Assembly: GCF_001874645.1 (NCBI RefSeq)
Contig: NZ_CP017886.1
Span: forward strand, 4,090,001 to 4,154,000
From: Pseudomonas frederiksbergensis
GTDB lineage: Bacteria; Pseudomonadota; Gammaproteobacteria; Pseudomonadales; Pseudomonadaceae
DNA: 64,000 bases
Reading direction: 5' to 3'
Each line of letters opens with the position of its first letter. The stretch's first letter is position 1. The translations under genes were made by a program, and so were the position numbers. Under the pieces are notes generated by a model. That model had not been told where the DNA came from. It ran no database searches and saw only the letters and a program-made list of their open reading frames with translations. Of this stretch, positions 37,643 through 48,921 are shown one piece after another.

Positions 37643-38226
37643 GTTTTGATCAGTCCGCTGAAGCCAAGAAATGCCACCGCAATCAATCCGGCGCTGATCA
37701 GGTCGATCGGCAAGCCACGAAAGGGCAGGGGCACATCGTTATTGAGAGTGCGCTGACGCAGGTCGCTGAACAGACTCAGCACCAGCCAGAAACCCAGCCC
37801 GGCGCCGAGACTCAGCGCTGTGTGATCGCCAAAACCTTTGTCGCCCTGCATGCCGAACAGGCTCAGCCCCAGCACACCGGCGTTGCCCAGCAGCAATGGC
37901 CACAGTCCACTGAACGGTAACTGTGGCAGGGCACGCTCCAGCAGATTCAGCACGGGTGTAATCAGCAGCACGCTCAAGGGCAAAAACACAAACAGGTGCA
38001 AGGACGCCAGACCCAGCGGTATCAGCAGCCAGTGATAGGCCGCGTAACCCAGCAGGCCGCTGAGCAGCATCAGGCAGGTGGTCGCAATGCCCAGGGCATG
38101 AACCTGACGACGCTCGATGGTAGGCGTGCGCGTTGACTGTACCAACGGATCGACACCCAGCGGCCAGTGCAATATGAAGTTATTGATCAGGGCGGTGCTG
38201 ATGAGCGTAAGCAGAATGTCGGTCAT
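37639..38226 (-). CDS. rnfA: RnfA-like membrane subunit, both cluster cysteines missing
   Basis: 195 residues, six helices; [17 protein letters not shown] and C-terminal [29 protein letters not shown] clearly match RnfA/RsxA. Standard RnfA has Cys26 (LGLCP) and another in TNCAVLG. Here these are Asp26 (LGVDP) and Ala116 (GNAGVLG); Cys51 lies in a different helix position. It is the first gene of the operon, followed by rnfB. Probably in the inner membrane with RnfE. Confidence 0.85.
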   Translation of the reverse strand: MTDILLTLISTALINNFILHWPLGVDPLVQSTRTPTIERRQVHALGIATTCLMLLSGLLGYAAYHWLLIPLGLASLHLFVFLPLSVLLITPVLNLLERALPQLPFSGLWPLLLGNAGVLGLSLFGMQGDKGFGDHTALSLGAGLGFWLVLSLFSDLRQRTLNNDVPLPFRGLPIDLISAGLIAVAFLGFSGLIKT

Positions 38227-38296
38227 GGGCGTGCCGGGTTGAGCGAACGGGCCTGTGCTTAAAGATTAGGCATTATCCGGCAAGGCAGATATGAAA

Positions 38297-38330
38297 ATCC
38301 CACCGCCGCGAGTCAACGCGACGGTGGGAT
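38297..38330 (-). terminator. terminator after metG
   Basis: ATCCCACCG-C-CGCG / CGCG-A-CGGTGGGAT with one mismatch, a T-rich end on the minus strand, 18 bases after metG. Confidence 0.75.
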
Positions 38331-38347
38331 GGGTTCAGCCAGGCAAC

Positions 38348-40399
38348 TTACTTGATGCGCTGGCCCGGCTTGGCGCCGCTGTCCGGACTCAACAGGTAGA
38401 TTTCTTCGCCGCCAGGGCCGGCCGCCATGACCATGCCTTCGGAGATCCCGAAGCGCATTTTGCGTGGCTTGAGGTTGGCGATCATCATCGTCAGACGACC
38501 TTCAAGCTTGGCCGGGTCCGGATAGGCGCTCTTGATGCCGGAGAACACGTTGCGTTGCTCGTCACCGATGTCCAGGGTCAGGCGCAGTAGCTTGTCCGCG
38601 CCTTCCACCGCTTCGGCCTTGAGGATCAGGGCAACCCGCAGGTCGACGGCAGCAAAGGTATCGAACTCGATCTCGGCCGAGAGCGGATCCTTGACCAGCT
38701 CGCCATTGCCTTGGGGCACAGCATCGCCGGTGTCGGTCTGGCTGGCGGCCAGGTCTTCTTTTGAAGCGTCGGTCATGGCTTGCACCTTGACCGGGTCGAT
38801 GCGGGTCATCAACGGTTTGAACTCGTTCAGCTGATGATTGCTGAGCAGGGTCGCGTGATCGTTCCAGGTCAACGGTGCGACGTTGAGGAACGCCTCGGCG
38901 TCGGCGGCCAGCAACGGCAGCACAGGCTTGAGGAAGATCACCAGTTGGCGGAACAGGTTGACGCCGAGGGCGCAGATCGCCTGGACTTCGTCTTGCTTGC
39001 CTTCCTGTTTGTTCAGCGACCATGGCGCCTTGTCGGCGATCCAGGCGTTGGCGCGGTCGGCCAGGCCCATGATTTCGCGCATGGCCCGGGCGAAGTCGCG
39101 TGCCTCGTAGGCGTCGCAGATGCTCGGCGCAGCGGCCAGGAACGCTTCGGTCAGTTCTGGCGCGGCATTCCCGGCCACCAGCACGCCGGCGTTGCCTTTG
39201 TGGATGAAGCCTGCGCAGCGGCTGGCGATGTTGACGACTTTGCCGACCAGGTCGGAGTTGACCTTCTGCACGAAGTCTTCGAGGTTCAGGTCCAGATCGT
39301 CGACACCACGGCCAAGTTTGGCTGCGTAGTAGTAGCGCAGGTATTCCGGCGACAGGTGGTCCAGGTACGTCCGGGCCTTGATAAAGGTGCCGCGGGACTT
39401 GGACATTTTCTGGCCGTTGACGGTCAGGTAGCCGTGTACGTTGATGCCGGTCGGCTTGCGGTAGCCCGCGCCTTCAAGCATTGCCGGCCAGAACAGTGCG
39501 TGGAAGTTGACGATGTCCTTGCCGATGAAGTGGTACAGCTCGGCGCTAGAATCCTTGGCCCAGTACGCGTCGAAGTCCAGTTCCGGACGACGTGCGCAGA
39601 GGTTCTTGAAGCTCGCCATGTAGCCGATCGGCGCGTCCAGCCAGACGTAGAAGTACTTGCCTGGCTCGTCCGGGATTTCGAAACCGAAGTACGGCGCATC
39701 GCGGGAGATGTCCCACTGTTGCAGGCCGACATCCAGCCATTCGGCGATCTTGTTCGCAACCGCGTCCTGCAGGGTGCCGCTGCGGGTCCATTCCTGCAGC
39801 ATTTGCTGGAAGTCCGGCAGCTTGAAGAAGAAGTGCTGGGAATCCTTGAGCACCGGTGTGGCGCCAGAGATCGCCGACTTCGGATCTTTCAGGTCGGTGG
39901 GCGCGTAGGTGGCACCGCATTTTTCGCAGTTGTCGCCGTACTGGTCTTCAGTGCCGCACTTCGGGCAGGTGCCCTTGATGAAGCGGTCGGCCAGGAACAT
40001 TTTCTTTTCCGGGTCGAAATACTGGGTGATCGAGCGCGTGGCAATGTGCCCGGCGTCACGCAGCTTCAGGTAGATCTGGCTCGACAGCTCACGGTTTTCT
40101 TCGGCGTGAGTGGAGTGGAAATTGTCGAAGTCCACCAGGAACTCGGCAAAGTCGGCGCTGTGTTCAGCCTGGACATTGGCGATCAGTTGTTCCGGGGTGA
40201 TGCCTTCTTTTTCTGCGCGCAGCATGATGGCCGAACCGTGGGCGTCGTCCGCGCAGACGTAAGTGCATTGATTGCCGCGATGCTTCTGGAAGCGCACCCA
40301 CATATCGGTCTGGATGTACTCAAGCATATGGCCAAGGTGGATTGAACCATTGGCATAGGGCAGGGCGCTGGTGACGAGGATCTTGCGTGGCTCGGACAT
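38348..40399 (-). CDS. metG: methionyl-tRNA synthetase
   Basis: 683 residues. HIGH-type motif ([12 protein letters not shown]), KMSKS in GQKMSKSRG, zinc-knuckle cysteines (CPKCG ... CEKCG, about 141-158) and a C-terminal tRNA-binding domain (about 580-683) used for dimerisation. It charges tRNA-Met. It is divergent from apbC. Confidence 0.96.
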   Translation of the reverse strand: MSEPRKILVTSALPYANGSIHLGHMLEYIQTDMWVRFQKHRGNQCTYVCADDAHGSAIMLRAEKEGITPEQLIANVQAEHSADFAEFLVDFDNFHSTHAEENRELSSQIYLKLRDAGHIATRSITQYFDPEKKMFLADRFIKGTCPKCGTEDQYGDNCEKCGATYAPTDLKDPKSAISGATPVLKDSQHFFFKLPDFQQMLQEWTRSGTLQDAVANKIAEWLDVGLQQWDISRDAPYFGFEIPDEPGKYFYVWLDAPIGYMASFKNLCARRPELDFDAYWAKDSSAELYHFIGKDIVNFHALFWPAMLEGAGYRKPTGINVHGYLTVNGQKMSKSRGTFIKARTYLDHLSPEYLRYYYAAKLGRGVDDLDLNLEDFVQKVNSDLVGKVVNIASRCAGFIHKGNAGVLVAGNAAPELTEAFLAAAPSICDAYEARDFARAMREIMGLADRANAWIADKAPWSLNKQEGKQDEVQAICALGVNLFRQLVIFLKPVLPLLAADAEAFLNVAPLTWNDHATLLSNHQLNEFKPLMTRIDPVKVQAMTDASKEDLAASQTDTGDAVPQGNGELVKDPLSAEIEFDTFAAVDLRVALILKAEAVEGADKLLRLTLDIGDEQRNVFSGIKSAYPDPAKLEGRLTMMIANLKPRKMRFGISEGMVMAAGPGGEEIYLLSPDSGAKPGQRIK

Positions 40400-40504
40400 G
40401 GGGCTCGGCTACTTGATGAAACGGAGGTCGGCCACTATAAAGCGCCGGCGCAGATTTTTCACCCCGTGAGCCTGTTTCATTGGATGAGCAACCGGGGATG
40501 CAGT

Positions 40505-40589
40505 CAAAAGATCGCAGCCTGCGGCAGCTCCTACAGAAGCAAAGGAATACGTAAATCTTGTAGGAGCTGCCGCAGGCTGCGATCTTTTG
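40505..40589. repeat. long inverted repeat, family A (perfect 31-base arms)
   Basis: CAAAAGATCGCAGCCTGCGG.. with exact complement, between the divergent metG and apbC genes. Unlike most copies it lies in a promoter-containing region. Confidence 0.9.
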
Positions 40590-40660
40590 GGCATCCCGCC
40601 AATCCATCAGAACAGGTACGATACCCGTCTGATTTTCCAGTCTTGTTATCGGAGTTGCCC

Positions 40661-41755
40661 ATGAGCGCCGTCAATCGCGCAGCGGTGGAAGCCGTCCTTC
40701 GTCAGTACATCGATCCTTACCTGAACCAGGATCCGATCAGCGCCGGTTGTCTGCGCAGCATCGACATCCAGGGTGACCGCGTCAGCGTTCAGCTGGAACT
40801 GGGCTACGCCGCCGGCCTGTTCAAGAGTGGCTGGGCGCAGATGCTGCAAATGGCTATCGAGGGCCTGGATGGCGTGACTTCGGCCAAAGTCGATATCACC
40901 ACTGTGATTGCCGCGCACAAGGCTCAGGCGCAGATTCCAGGCTTGGCCAACGTCAAGAATGTGGTCGCGGTGGCGTCCGGCAAGGGCGGTGTGGGCAAAT
41001 CCACCACCGCCGCCAACCTCGCGCTGGCCCTGGCCCGCGAAGGCGCCAAGGTCGGGATCCTGGACGCCGATATCTATGGCCCGAGCCAGGGCATCATGTT
41101 TGGCATCCCGGAAGGCACCCGACCAAAGATCAAGGACCAGAAGTGGTTCGTGCCGATTGAGTCTCATGGCGTTGAAGTCATGTCCATGGCGTTTCTGACC
41201 GACGACAACACGCCGATGGTCTGGCGTGGCCCGATGGTTTCCGGGGCGTTGCTGCAACTGGTGACGCAGACCGCCTGGAGCGATCTGGATTATCTGGTGA
41301 TCGATATGCCGCCGGGCACCGGTGACATTCAGTTGACCCTGGCGCAAAAAGTCCCGGTGGCGGGTGCGGTGATCGTCACCACGCCGCAGGATCTGGCGCT
41401 GCTGGACGCCCGCAAAGGCGTGGAGATGTTTCGCAAGGTCAACATTCCAGTGCTCGGCGTGGTGGAAAACATGGCCGTGCACATCTGTTCCAACTGCGGT
41501 CATGCCGAGCACCTGTTCGGTGAAGGCGGCGGCGAGAAGCTGGCCAACCAATATGGCGTCGAACTGCTGGCATCGCTGCCGCTGTCGATGTTGATCCGCG
41601 AGCAGGCTGACGGCGGCAAGCCTACGGTGATCGCAGAACCCGAAAGCCAGATCGCCATGGTCTACCAGGAACTGGCCCGTCACGTCGGTGCGCGGATTGT
41701 CTTGCAGGAAGCGGTCACGCCAGCGATGCCGAATATCACCGTCAGCGACGATTGA
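40661..41755 (+). CDS. apbC: iron-sulfur cluster carrier ApbC/Mrp
   Basis: 364 residues from ATG 40661; the longer frame is unlikely. N-terminal MIP18 domain (about 5-80), then a P-loop ATPase with deviant Walker A SGKGGVGKST, DADIYGPSQG, DMPPGTGDIQLT and the cluster-binding CxxC in HICSNCGH. It transfers [4Fe-4S] clusters to apoproteins in the cytoplasm. Divergent partner of metG in many pseudomonads. Confidence 0.93.
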   Translation: MSAVNRAAVEAVLRQYIDPYLNQDPISAGCLRSIDIQGDRVSVQLELGYAAGLFKSGWAQMLQMAIEGLDGVTSAKVDITTVIAAHKAQAQIPGLANVKNVVAVASGKGGVGKSTTAANLALALAREGAKVGILDADIYGPSQGIMFGIPEGTRPKIKDQKWFVPIESHGVEVMSMAFLTDDNTPMVWRGPMVSGALLQLVTQTAWSDLDYLVIDMPPGTGDIQLTLAQKVPVAGAVIVTTPQDLALLDARKGVEMFRKVNIPVLGVVENMAVHICSNCGHAEHLFGEGGGEKLANQYGVELLASLPLSMLIREQADGGKPTVIAEPESQIAMVYQELARHVGARIVLQEAVTPAMPNITVSDD

Positions 41756-41770
41756 TTTGCGCTAGCCCCA

Positions 41771-41837
41771 AAAAGATCGCAGCCTGTGGCAGCTCTTACA
41801 CCGGTTCCGTGGGAGCTGCCGCAGGCTGCGATCGTTT
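41771..41837. repeat. inverted repeat, family A, imperfect
   Basis: AAAAGATCGCAGCCTGTGGC.. and ..GCTGCCGCAGGCTGCGATCG with several mismatches, between convergent apbC and SDR genes. Confidence 0.85.
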
Positions 41838-41846
41838 GATCTTGCT

Positions 41847-42605
41847 TTAAATCCGCAAACCGCCATCCATTTCCAGGATCCGGCCGGTGTAGTAGTCGTT
41901 CTCGAAAATATACGCCGCCGAATGGGCGATTTCTTCCGGCTTGCCCATGCGCTTGAGTGGAATCCCGGACGTCATTTTCTCCAGCGCTTCAGGCTTCATG
42001 CCCAGGGTCATTTCGGTTTCGATGAAGCCCGGAGCGATACCGGCGACACGAATGCCGTAGCGCGCCAGCTCCTTGGCCCAGGTCACGGTGGCCGCAGCAA
42101 CACCGGCCTTGGCGGCGGAGTAGTTGGTCTGGCCGACGTTGCCGGCGCGCGAAATCGAGGAGATGTTGATAATCGCGCCGCTGTTTTTCAGCTCGACCAT
42201 CTTCGCCGCCACTTCACGGGTGCACAGGAACACGCCGGTCAGGTTGACGTCGATCACAGCCTGCCATTGGGCCAGGCTCATCCTGGTCATTTCGCCGTCC
42301 TTGACCTTGATCAGCAGGCCATCGCGCAGGATCCCGGCGTTGTTGATCAGGCCATGGATCGCGCCGAAGTCTTCGGCAACCTGGGCGACCATGTGAGTCA
42401 CCTGTTCTTCATTGGCGACGTTGCACAGGTACGCGCGAGCCTCGACGCCGGCGGCTTTGCAGGCAGCAACGGTCTGGTCGAGTTTTTCCTGGTTGAGGTC
42501 GACCAGCGCCAGTTTCGCGCCCTTGGCGGCGAAATACTCGGCCATCGAACGGCCTAAACCCTGGCAACCGCCGGTGATAATGATTACTTTGTCAGTGAGT
42601 TGCAT
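41847..42605 (-). CDS. short-chain dehydrogenase/reductase (FabG/PhaB-like)
   Basis: 252 residues from ATG 42605 (42611 also possible). Rossmann motif [14 protein letters not shown], catalytic Ser-Tyr-Lys (NISSISRAG ... NYSAAKAG) and the PGFIETEM loop. NADP(H)-type by the lack of an acidic residue right after the second strand is not certain, since VDLNQ has an Asp favouring NAD. The substrate is probably a 3-oxoacyl or similar ketone. Alone on its strand. Confidence 0.88.
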   Translation of the reverse strand: MQLTDKVIIITGGCQGLGRSMAEYFAAKGAKLALVDLNQEKLDQTVAACKAAGVEARAYLCNVANEEQVTHMVAQVAEDFGAIHGLINNAGILRDGLLIKVKDGEMTRMSLAQWQAVIDVNLTGVFLCTREVAAKMVELKNSGAIINISSISRAGNVGQTNYSAAKAGVAAATVTWAKELARYGIRVAGIAPGFIETEMTLGMKPEALEKMTSGIPLKRMGKPEEIAHSAAYIFENDYYTGRILEMDGGLRI

Positions 42606-42770
42606 TCGCATGCCCCAATAGCAGGTCAGAGTGGTTTCCTTTTAGAGAGCCTCTCGATCTGCACCTGACGTGGCCTGGCTGCACATGAGAACTGCCCCGA
42701 TGGCATTGCTGGAACTTTGCCCCAGGTGCCTGTCCGTTTTTTTGACGGATTCTATATAAGGAGTCATAAA

Positions 42771-43502
42771 TTGAGCGTTGAAGCTGCCAAGCATGCCCGA
42801 GAATTGCTGCTCAAGGAATACCGCGGAGTGCTCTCGACGCACTCCAAGGCGATGCCCGGTTTCCCGTTCGGCTCAGTGGTTCCTTATTGCCTGGACGAGC
42901 AGGGCCGGCCGCTGATCCTGATCAGCCGGATCGCCCAGCACACCCATAATCTGCAAAAAGATCCCAAGTGCTCACTGTTGGTGGGCGAGCGCGAGGCTGA
43001 AGACGTGCAGGCCGTTGGTCGCCTGACCTACCTGGCCGAAGCGGAAAAAATTGAAGACCAGATCGCCATCGACGCTGCCGCCGAGCGTTACTACCGCTAT
43101 TTCCCGGACTCGCAGAACTACCACAAGGCGCATGATTTCGACTTCTGGGTACTCAAACCGGTACGGCATCGCTACATCGGCGGTTTCGGTGCGATTCACT
43201 GGGTCGACCAGTTGATCCTGGCCAACCCGTTTGCCGGCAAGGCTGAAGCGAGCATGGTCGAGCACATGAACGCCGATCACGCCAAGGCCATCGCCCATTA
43301 CGTTGACCTTGCCGGCTTGCCGAAAACTTCGCCCGCTCAGTTGGTGGGTATCGACACCGAAGGCATGCACCTGCGCATTGGTCAGGGGCTGTACTGGTTG
43401 CCGTTCCCGGAGGTGTGTAATACGCCGACACAAGTGCGCGAAGCCTTGGTTTTACTGGCCCACGCCGAGCATTGGCCGAAAAATGCGATAGCCGACGCTT
43501 GA
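42771..43502 (+). CDS. HugZ-type haem oxygenase-like / pyridoxamine-oxidase-fold protein
   Basis: 243 residues from a TTG start at 42771. AAGGAG (42758-42763) with seven-base spacing supports it, and the protein begins LSVEAAKHARELL like its family. N-terminal split beta-barrel FMN-binding-like domain (GSVVPYCLDEQGRPLILISRIAQHTHNL) and a C-terminal DUF2470 domain (MVEHMNADHAKAIAHYV). HugZ relatives bind or degrade haem, but not all do. No haem-uptake genes are adjacent. Confidence 0.8.
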   Translation: MSVEAAKHARELLLKEYRGVLSTHSKAMPGFPFGSVVPYCLDEQGRPLILISRIAQHTHNLQKDPKCSLLVGEREAEDVQAVGRLTYLAEAEKIEDQIAIDAAAERYYRYFPDSQNYHKAHDFDFWVLKPVRHRYIGGFGAIHWVDQLILANPFAGKAEASMVEHMNADHAKAIAHYVDLAGLPKTSPAQLVGIDTEGMHLRIGQGLYWLPFPEVCNTPTQVREALVLLAHAEHWPKNAIADA

Positions 43503-43568
43503 AATCACGAAATGGCGACGTCATCTAAGTTCTACTTGCAAGGCATTCTTGCGTTGAGGAACCATTTG

Positions 43569-44045
43569 ATGCGCCCTTTTTTGTTGCTCTTTCTGCTGTT
43601 TCCGGTGTTGGAGCTGTTCGTATTCGTCAAGGTCAGCGCGGCCATCGGGTTTTTCCCGGCGCTGCTGCTGATCATTCTCGGCTCGATGTTCGGCGTGTTC
43701 GTGCTGCGTATCGCCGGTCTGGCTACCGCATTGCGCGCTCGTGAAAGTCTGAACCGCGGCGAGTTGCCAGCGCAGACCATGCTTGAAGGCCTGATGCTGG
43801 CCCTGGGTGGCGGTCTGTTGATCCTGCCAGGTTTCATCAGCAGCGTGATCGGCCTGATCATGACGTTGCCGCTTACCCGTCGGTTGCTGGCCAACACGAT
43901 GCGCAAGCGCGCCGAAGAACAGGCGATTCGTCAGCGGGCCTTTGCCGATGATCTGCAGCCCCGTGGCGGCCCGGCTCCGCGTCAGCCACTGGGGCGTGAG
44001 CCGAACGTGATCGAAGGCGAGTTTGAACACCGCGATTCCAAGTAA
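43569..44045 (+). CDS. fxsA: FxsA family membrane protein
   Basis: 158 residues from ATG 43569, with GAGGA upstream. Hydrophobic segments at the start (about 2-45), and about 76-102, with the FxsA signature LFPVLELFVFVKVSAAIGFFPALLL, then a polar tail. In E. coli FxsA relieves phage F exclusion when overproduced; its normal role is unknown. It is upstream of groESL, as in several proteobacteria. Confidence 0.85.
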   Translation: MRPFLLLFLLFPVLELFVFVKVSAAIGFFPALLLIILGSMFGVFVLRIAGLATALRARESLNRGELPAQTMLEGLMLALGGGLLILPGFISSVIGLIMTLPLTRRLLANTMRKRAEEQAIRQRAFADDLQPRGGPAPRQPLGREPNVIEGEFEHRDSK

Positions 44046-44123
44046 CCCCTTTATCAACACGGCGCCTTCGGGTGCCGTGTTCGTTTCTGTGGTCAGTGCC
44101 GTAAAAAATTTCACTGCCCAGCC

Positions 44124-44151
44124 CTTGTAATAAGCTTATGCGCCCTTATGT
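44124..44151 (+). promoter_or_regulatory. heat-shock (sigma-32-like) promoter of groESL
   Basis: CTTGTAA, 12 bases, CCCTTATGT: similar to CTTGAAA/CCCCATNT. It leaves an untranslated leader of about 130 bases before groES. No CIRCE element is seen. Confidence 0.5.
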
Positions 44152-44291
44152 AACGGTCACCGCAAGGTTTCTGGTGAAGATCACCAGACAGACTTCCGCG
44201 GTTCGCTTGACGAGCCGCAACCGGCAACGCCGGAATTTAACCCGCCGGGATTACACCGGCCGCTGAAAACCACAATTAGGAGAGATCGACA

Positions 44292-44585
44292 ATGAAGCTT
44301 CGTCCTCTGCATGACCGCGTCGTCATCCGTCGCAGCGAAGAAGAAAAGAAAACCGCTGGCGGTATCGTTCTGCCAGGTTCGGCTGCCGAAAAAGCCAACA
44401 GCGGTGAAGTCCTTGCTGTCGGTACCGGCCGCGTGCTGGACAACGGTGAAGTGCGTGCGCTGGCCGTGAAAGTGGGTGACAAGGTTGTGTTTGGCCCGTA
44501 CTCCGGCAGCAACACTGTGAAAGTCGACGGTGAAGACCTGCTGGTAATGGCTGAGAACGAGATTCTCGCTGTTATCGAAGGCTGA
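44292..44585 (+). CDS. groES: co-chaperonin GroES
   Basis: 97 residues with the mobile loop [24 protein letters not shown]. It caps GroEL during protein folding. AGGAGA precedes ATG; groEL follows after 48 bases. Confidence 0.97.
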   Translation: MKLRPLHDRVVIRRSEEEKKTAGGIVLPGSAAEKANSGEVLAVGTGRVLDNGEVRALAVKVGDKVVFGPYSGSNTVKVDGEDLLVMAENEILAVIEG

Positions 44586-44621
44586 TTTCCGCTCAATTTC
44601 CCGCTACTACAAAGTATTTAA

Positions 44622-46277
<1,656 letters not shown>

Positions 46278-46295
46278 GCCAGCCTTACCCTGTAC

Positions 46296-46334
46296 AAAAA
46301 AACCCCGCTGGCGTTAAGCCCGCGGGGTTTTTTA
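46296..46334 (+). terminator. rho-independent terminator after groEL
   Basis: AAACCCCGC / GCGGGGTTTTTT stem with a 13-base loop and T-run. Confidence 0.9.
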
Positions 46335-46346
46335 TTGTCCGTGAAC

Positions 46347-46430
46347 ATCAAAAGATCGCAGGCTGCGCCAGCTCCTACAGGATGTACTCCGATCTAATGT
46401 AGGAGCTGGCGCAGCCTGCGATCTTTTGAT
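46347..46430. repeat. long inverted repeat, family A, variant core (33-base arms)
   Basis: ATCAAAAGATCGCAGGCTGC.. and exact complement. The core reads GGCTGCGCCAGCTCC, a variant also seen in one arm at 57117. Confidence 0.9.
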
Positions 46431-46559
46431 CTTCGGTCAGACGAAAACCCGGCGGGCATTCTGACAGGGTGGATAATCAGACAGCCCTATCCCTGAACCA
46501 CTCTTGGCCTTAAGCTGCGCGGGCCAAGACGGCCGTTACTGTGTACGGAGCAAGTGCCC

Positions 46560-47243
46560 ATGCGAATTCTATTGGTTGAAGACAACCGCGACATCCTCGC
46601 CAATCTGGCTGATTATCTGGGGCTTAAAGGCTATACCGTGGATTGCGCGCAGGACGGTTTGTCAGGTCTGCACCTGGCGGCCACCGAGCATTACGACCTG
46701 ATCGTGCTCGACATCATGCTGCCCGGCATCGATGGCTACACCCTGTGCAAACGCCTGCGTGAAGATGCCCGGCGCGATACCCCGGTGATCATGCTGACTG
46801 CCCGTGACCAACTGGATGACCGGCTGCAGGGCTTCAAGTCCGGTGCCGATGATTACCTGGTCAAACCGTTTGCCCTGTCTGAACTGGCGGCGCGTATCGA
46901 GGCGGTCATGCGTCGTACTCAGGGTGGCGGTCGCCGTGCCTTGCAGGTTGGCGATCTGAGCTACGACCTCGACACGCTGGAAGTGACCCGCGAAGGTCGC
47001 CTGCTGAAACTCAACCCGGTAGGCCTCAAGCTGCTGGCGGTGTTGATGCAGAAAAGCCCGCACGTCTTGCGTCGCGAAATACTCGAAGAAGCCCTCTGGG
47101 GGGATGATTGTCCGGACAGCGACAGCCTGCGCAGTCACGTCCATCAGTTGCGTCAGGTGATCGACAAGCCGTTCGCCAAACCATTGCTGCAAACCGTGCA
47201 CGGCGTCGGCTATCGTCTGGCCGAGGGGCGTGATGGAGTTTAA
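46560..47243 (+). CDS. colR: response regulator ColR (OmpR family)
   Basis: 227 residues from ATG 46560; a GTG six bases upstream is too close to the ribosome site. Receiver with Asp51 and Lys in LVKPFAL, C-terminal winged helix. Sequence and partner match ColR, which adjusts outer-membrane composition and zinc/iron tolerance in pseudomonads. Overlaps colS by 11 bases. Confidence 0.9.
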   Translation: MRILLVEDNRDILANLADYLGLKGYTVDCAQDGLSGLHLAATEHYDLIVLDIMLPGIDGYTLCKRLREDARRDTPVIMLTARDQLDDRLQGFKSGADDYLVKPFALSELAARIEAVMRRTQGGGRRALQVGDLSYDLDTLEVTREGRLLKLNPVGLKLLAVLMQKSPHVLRREILEEALWGDDCPDSDSLRSHVHQLRQVIDKPFAKPLLQTVHGVGYRLAEGRDGV

Positions 47244-48513
47244 GCAGAGCCTTGCTCAGCGAATCATTATTGCCTTTGCCTTGATGAGTGCGTTGGTGGC
47301 GGGTGCATTTGCCATGGGCATCGTGGCGACTGTACATCTGGTCGAAGCAAAGCTGATTTCGGCAGGCTTGGGTGGCGATCTACAGCGTTTGCTGTTGATG
47401 GACAGTATGGCCGACTGGAGTCACCGTCCCGAGCCCGATCAGTTGTTCTACTTCAGTGGCGGCCCTGGCGACTTTGACTTGCCCAGGGAGCTGCGGCACC
47501 TGGATGCGGGCTTTCATGAAGTGTTTCGCGAGCATCTGTCGTACCACGCGATCGTCGAGATCGTTGATGGCCGGCGTTACGTCCTGCTGCAAGATCAGAG
47601 CGATTTCGAAGAGCGCGAGCGTGTGCTGTTTGCCGTGGTGCTGGTGGGGTTTGTATTAAGTCTGGCATTAGCGGTGTTCCTCGGCTGGGTCCTGGCGCGC
47701 AAGGTCATGGCACCGGTGGTCCGGCTGGCGCGTCAGGTGCGCCACCGCGATCAACTGCTCGGTCTGGCACCGCCCCTGGCGCCGGACTATGCTGCCGATG
47801 AAGTAGGTGAACTGGCCGTTGCCTTCGACGCCACGCTGGGCCGATTGCGCCAGGCACTGAGCCGCGAACGGCTGTTCACCAGCGACGTCAGTCACGAACT
47901 GCGTACCCCGTTGATGGTATTGGCCAGCTCCTGCGAATTGTTGCTGGAGAACCCGGACCTCGATCAGCGCAGTCGCAACCAGGTCGAGCGGATCGCACGT
48001 GCCTGTGAAGAGATGCGCGAACTGGTCCAGACCTTTCTGATGCTCGCCCGGGCCCAGCGCGAAGATGCCAGCATGTCGCCGCAACTGACCCTGGGGCAGG
48101 TGGCCGAGGACTTGCTCGGCCTGTGGCGCGAGCCGATCGAGAACAAGGGGCTCACGCTGTTTTATGAACCCGGCAACCCGATGGATACGCGCTACAACGC
48201 GACATTCTTGCATGCGGTCATGGGTAACCTGTTGCGTAATGCCTTGCACTACACCGACAGCGGGTTTATCCGCCTGACCATTTTGCCTTGCGGTTTTCTG
48301 GTCGAAGACAGCGGTGTCGGTATTCCCGAAGAAAAGCGCGAAGCGATGTTCGAGCCGTTTGTGCGCGGTAGCGAGAAGCGTGGGGAAGGCCTTGGGCTGG
48401 GCCTGTCGCTGGTGCAGCGGATTTGTGAAAACCAGGGCTGGAGCGTCAGTCTCAGCACCATGGAGCCCAACGGCTGCCGCTTTTATGTCGAACTGGGTAA
48501 GCCAGACGCCTGA
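47233..48513 (+). CDS. colS: sensor histidine kinase ColS
   Basis: 426 residues from ATG 47233. Two helices (about 11-33 and 132-152) flank a short periplasmic loop. His35, Glu38, His105, Glu126 and Glu129 are all present at the positions I recall as metal-sensing residues of P. putida ColS, so zinc/iron sensing is likely kept. HAMP, HisKA (SHELRTP) and HATPase (DSGVGIPEEK, GLGLGLSLV) follow. Confidence 0.92.
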   Translation: MEFKQSLAQRIIIAFALMSALVAGAFAMGIVATVHLVEAKLISAGLGGDLQRLLLMDSMADWSHRPEPDQLFYFSGGPGDFDLPRELRHLDAGFHEVFREHLSYHAIVEIVDGRRYVLLQDQSDFEERERVLFAVVLVGFVLSLALAVFLGWVLARKVMAPVVRLARQVRHRDQLLGLAPPLAPDYAADEVGELAVAFDATLGRLRQALSRERLFTSDVSHELRTPLMVLASSCELLLENPDLDQRSRNQVERIARACEEMRELVQTFLMLARAQREDASMSPQLTLGQVAEDLLGLWREPIENKGLTLFYEPGNPMDTRYNATFLHAVMGNLLRNALHYTDSGFIRLTILPCGFLVEDSGVGIPEEKREAMFEPFVRGSEKRGEGLGLGLSLVQRICENQGWSVSLSTMEPNGCRFYVELGKPDA

Positions 48514-48619
48514 TGCCTCGGCCGCTGTGCCGCCACTCGTCGTGGGCCCCGGCAGATTGGGAAAGGCTCGTCTATTTTTATAAGAAGGCGTTTGGCAGCT
48601 CCCTCAAAGGTTTTTAGCG

Positions 48620-48850
48620 ATGAAACTAGAATTTGCTAGAGGTCTATTTATGGCAGGAGCCTTGGCAGTTGTTTCATTGGCGGTGGTTGGTCTGGAGCAG
48701 CCACGTACGCAAGTTCTCAGTGCAATGAATGGCGGCGTGCATTGCCCATTGCCACGGGTTGTCAAGTCATCCGTGGTGAGCCACTCCGATAATGATGAGT
48801 TGTTTTTGTTCATGATCGGCATGACTCAGGGAATGAAACACCAGAGTTGA
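48620..48850 (+). CDS. small exported or membrane peptide, unknown
   Basis: 76 residues. Basic start, one hydrophobic segment (about 9-24, LFMAGALAVVSLAVVGL), then a polar tail with one cysteine. AAAGG upstream and a hairpin just downstream support a real transcript. It follows colS by 106 bases; a link to ColRS is possible but unproven. I do not recognise it. Confidence 0.5.
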   Translation: MKLEFARGLFMAGALAVVSLAVVGLEQPRTQVLSAMNGGVHCPLPRVVKSSVVSHSDNDELFLFMIGMTQGMKHQS

Positions 48851-48870
48851 AAATCCTCTAGCCCACATCA

Positions 48871-48901
48871 AAGGCCTTGCAAATGCGAGGCCTTGTGTTT
48901 T
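48871..48901 (+). terminator. terminator after the small ORF
   Basis: AAGGCCT / AGGCCTT hairpin followed by TGTGTTTTTT; it also lies near the mexW end. Confidence 0.65.
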
Positions 48902-48921
48902 TTGTGGCGAGTGATGACGGA

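Noticed and set aside
38780..40345. 521-codon plus-strand frame over metG
   Set aside because: Antisense shadow of metG caused by high GC.
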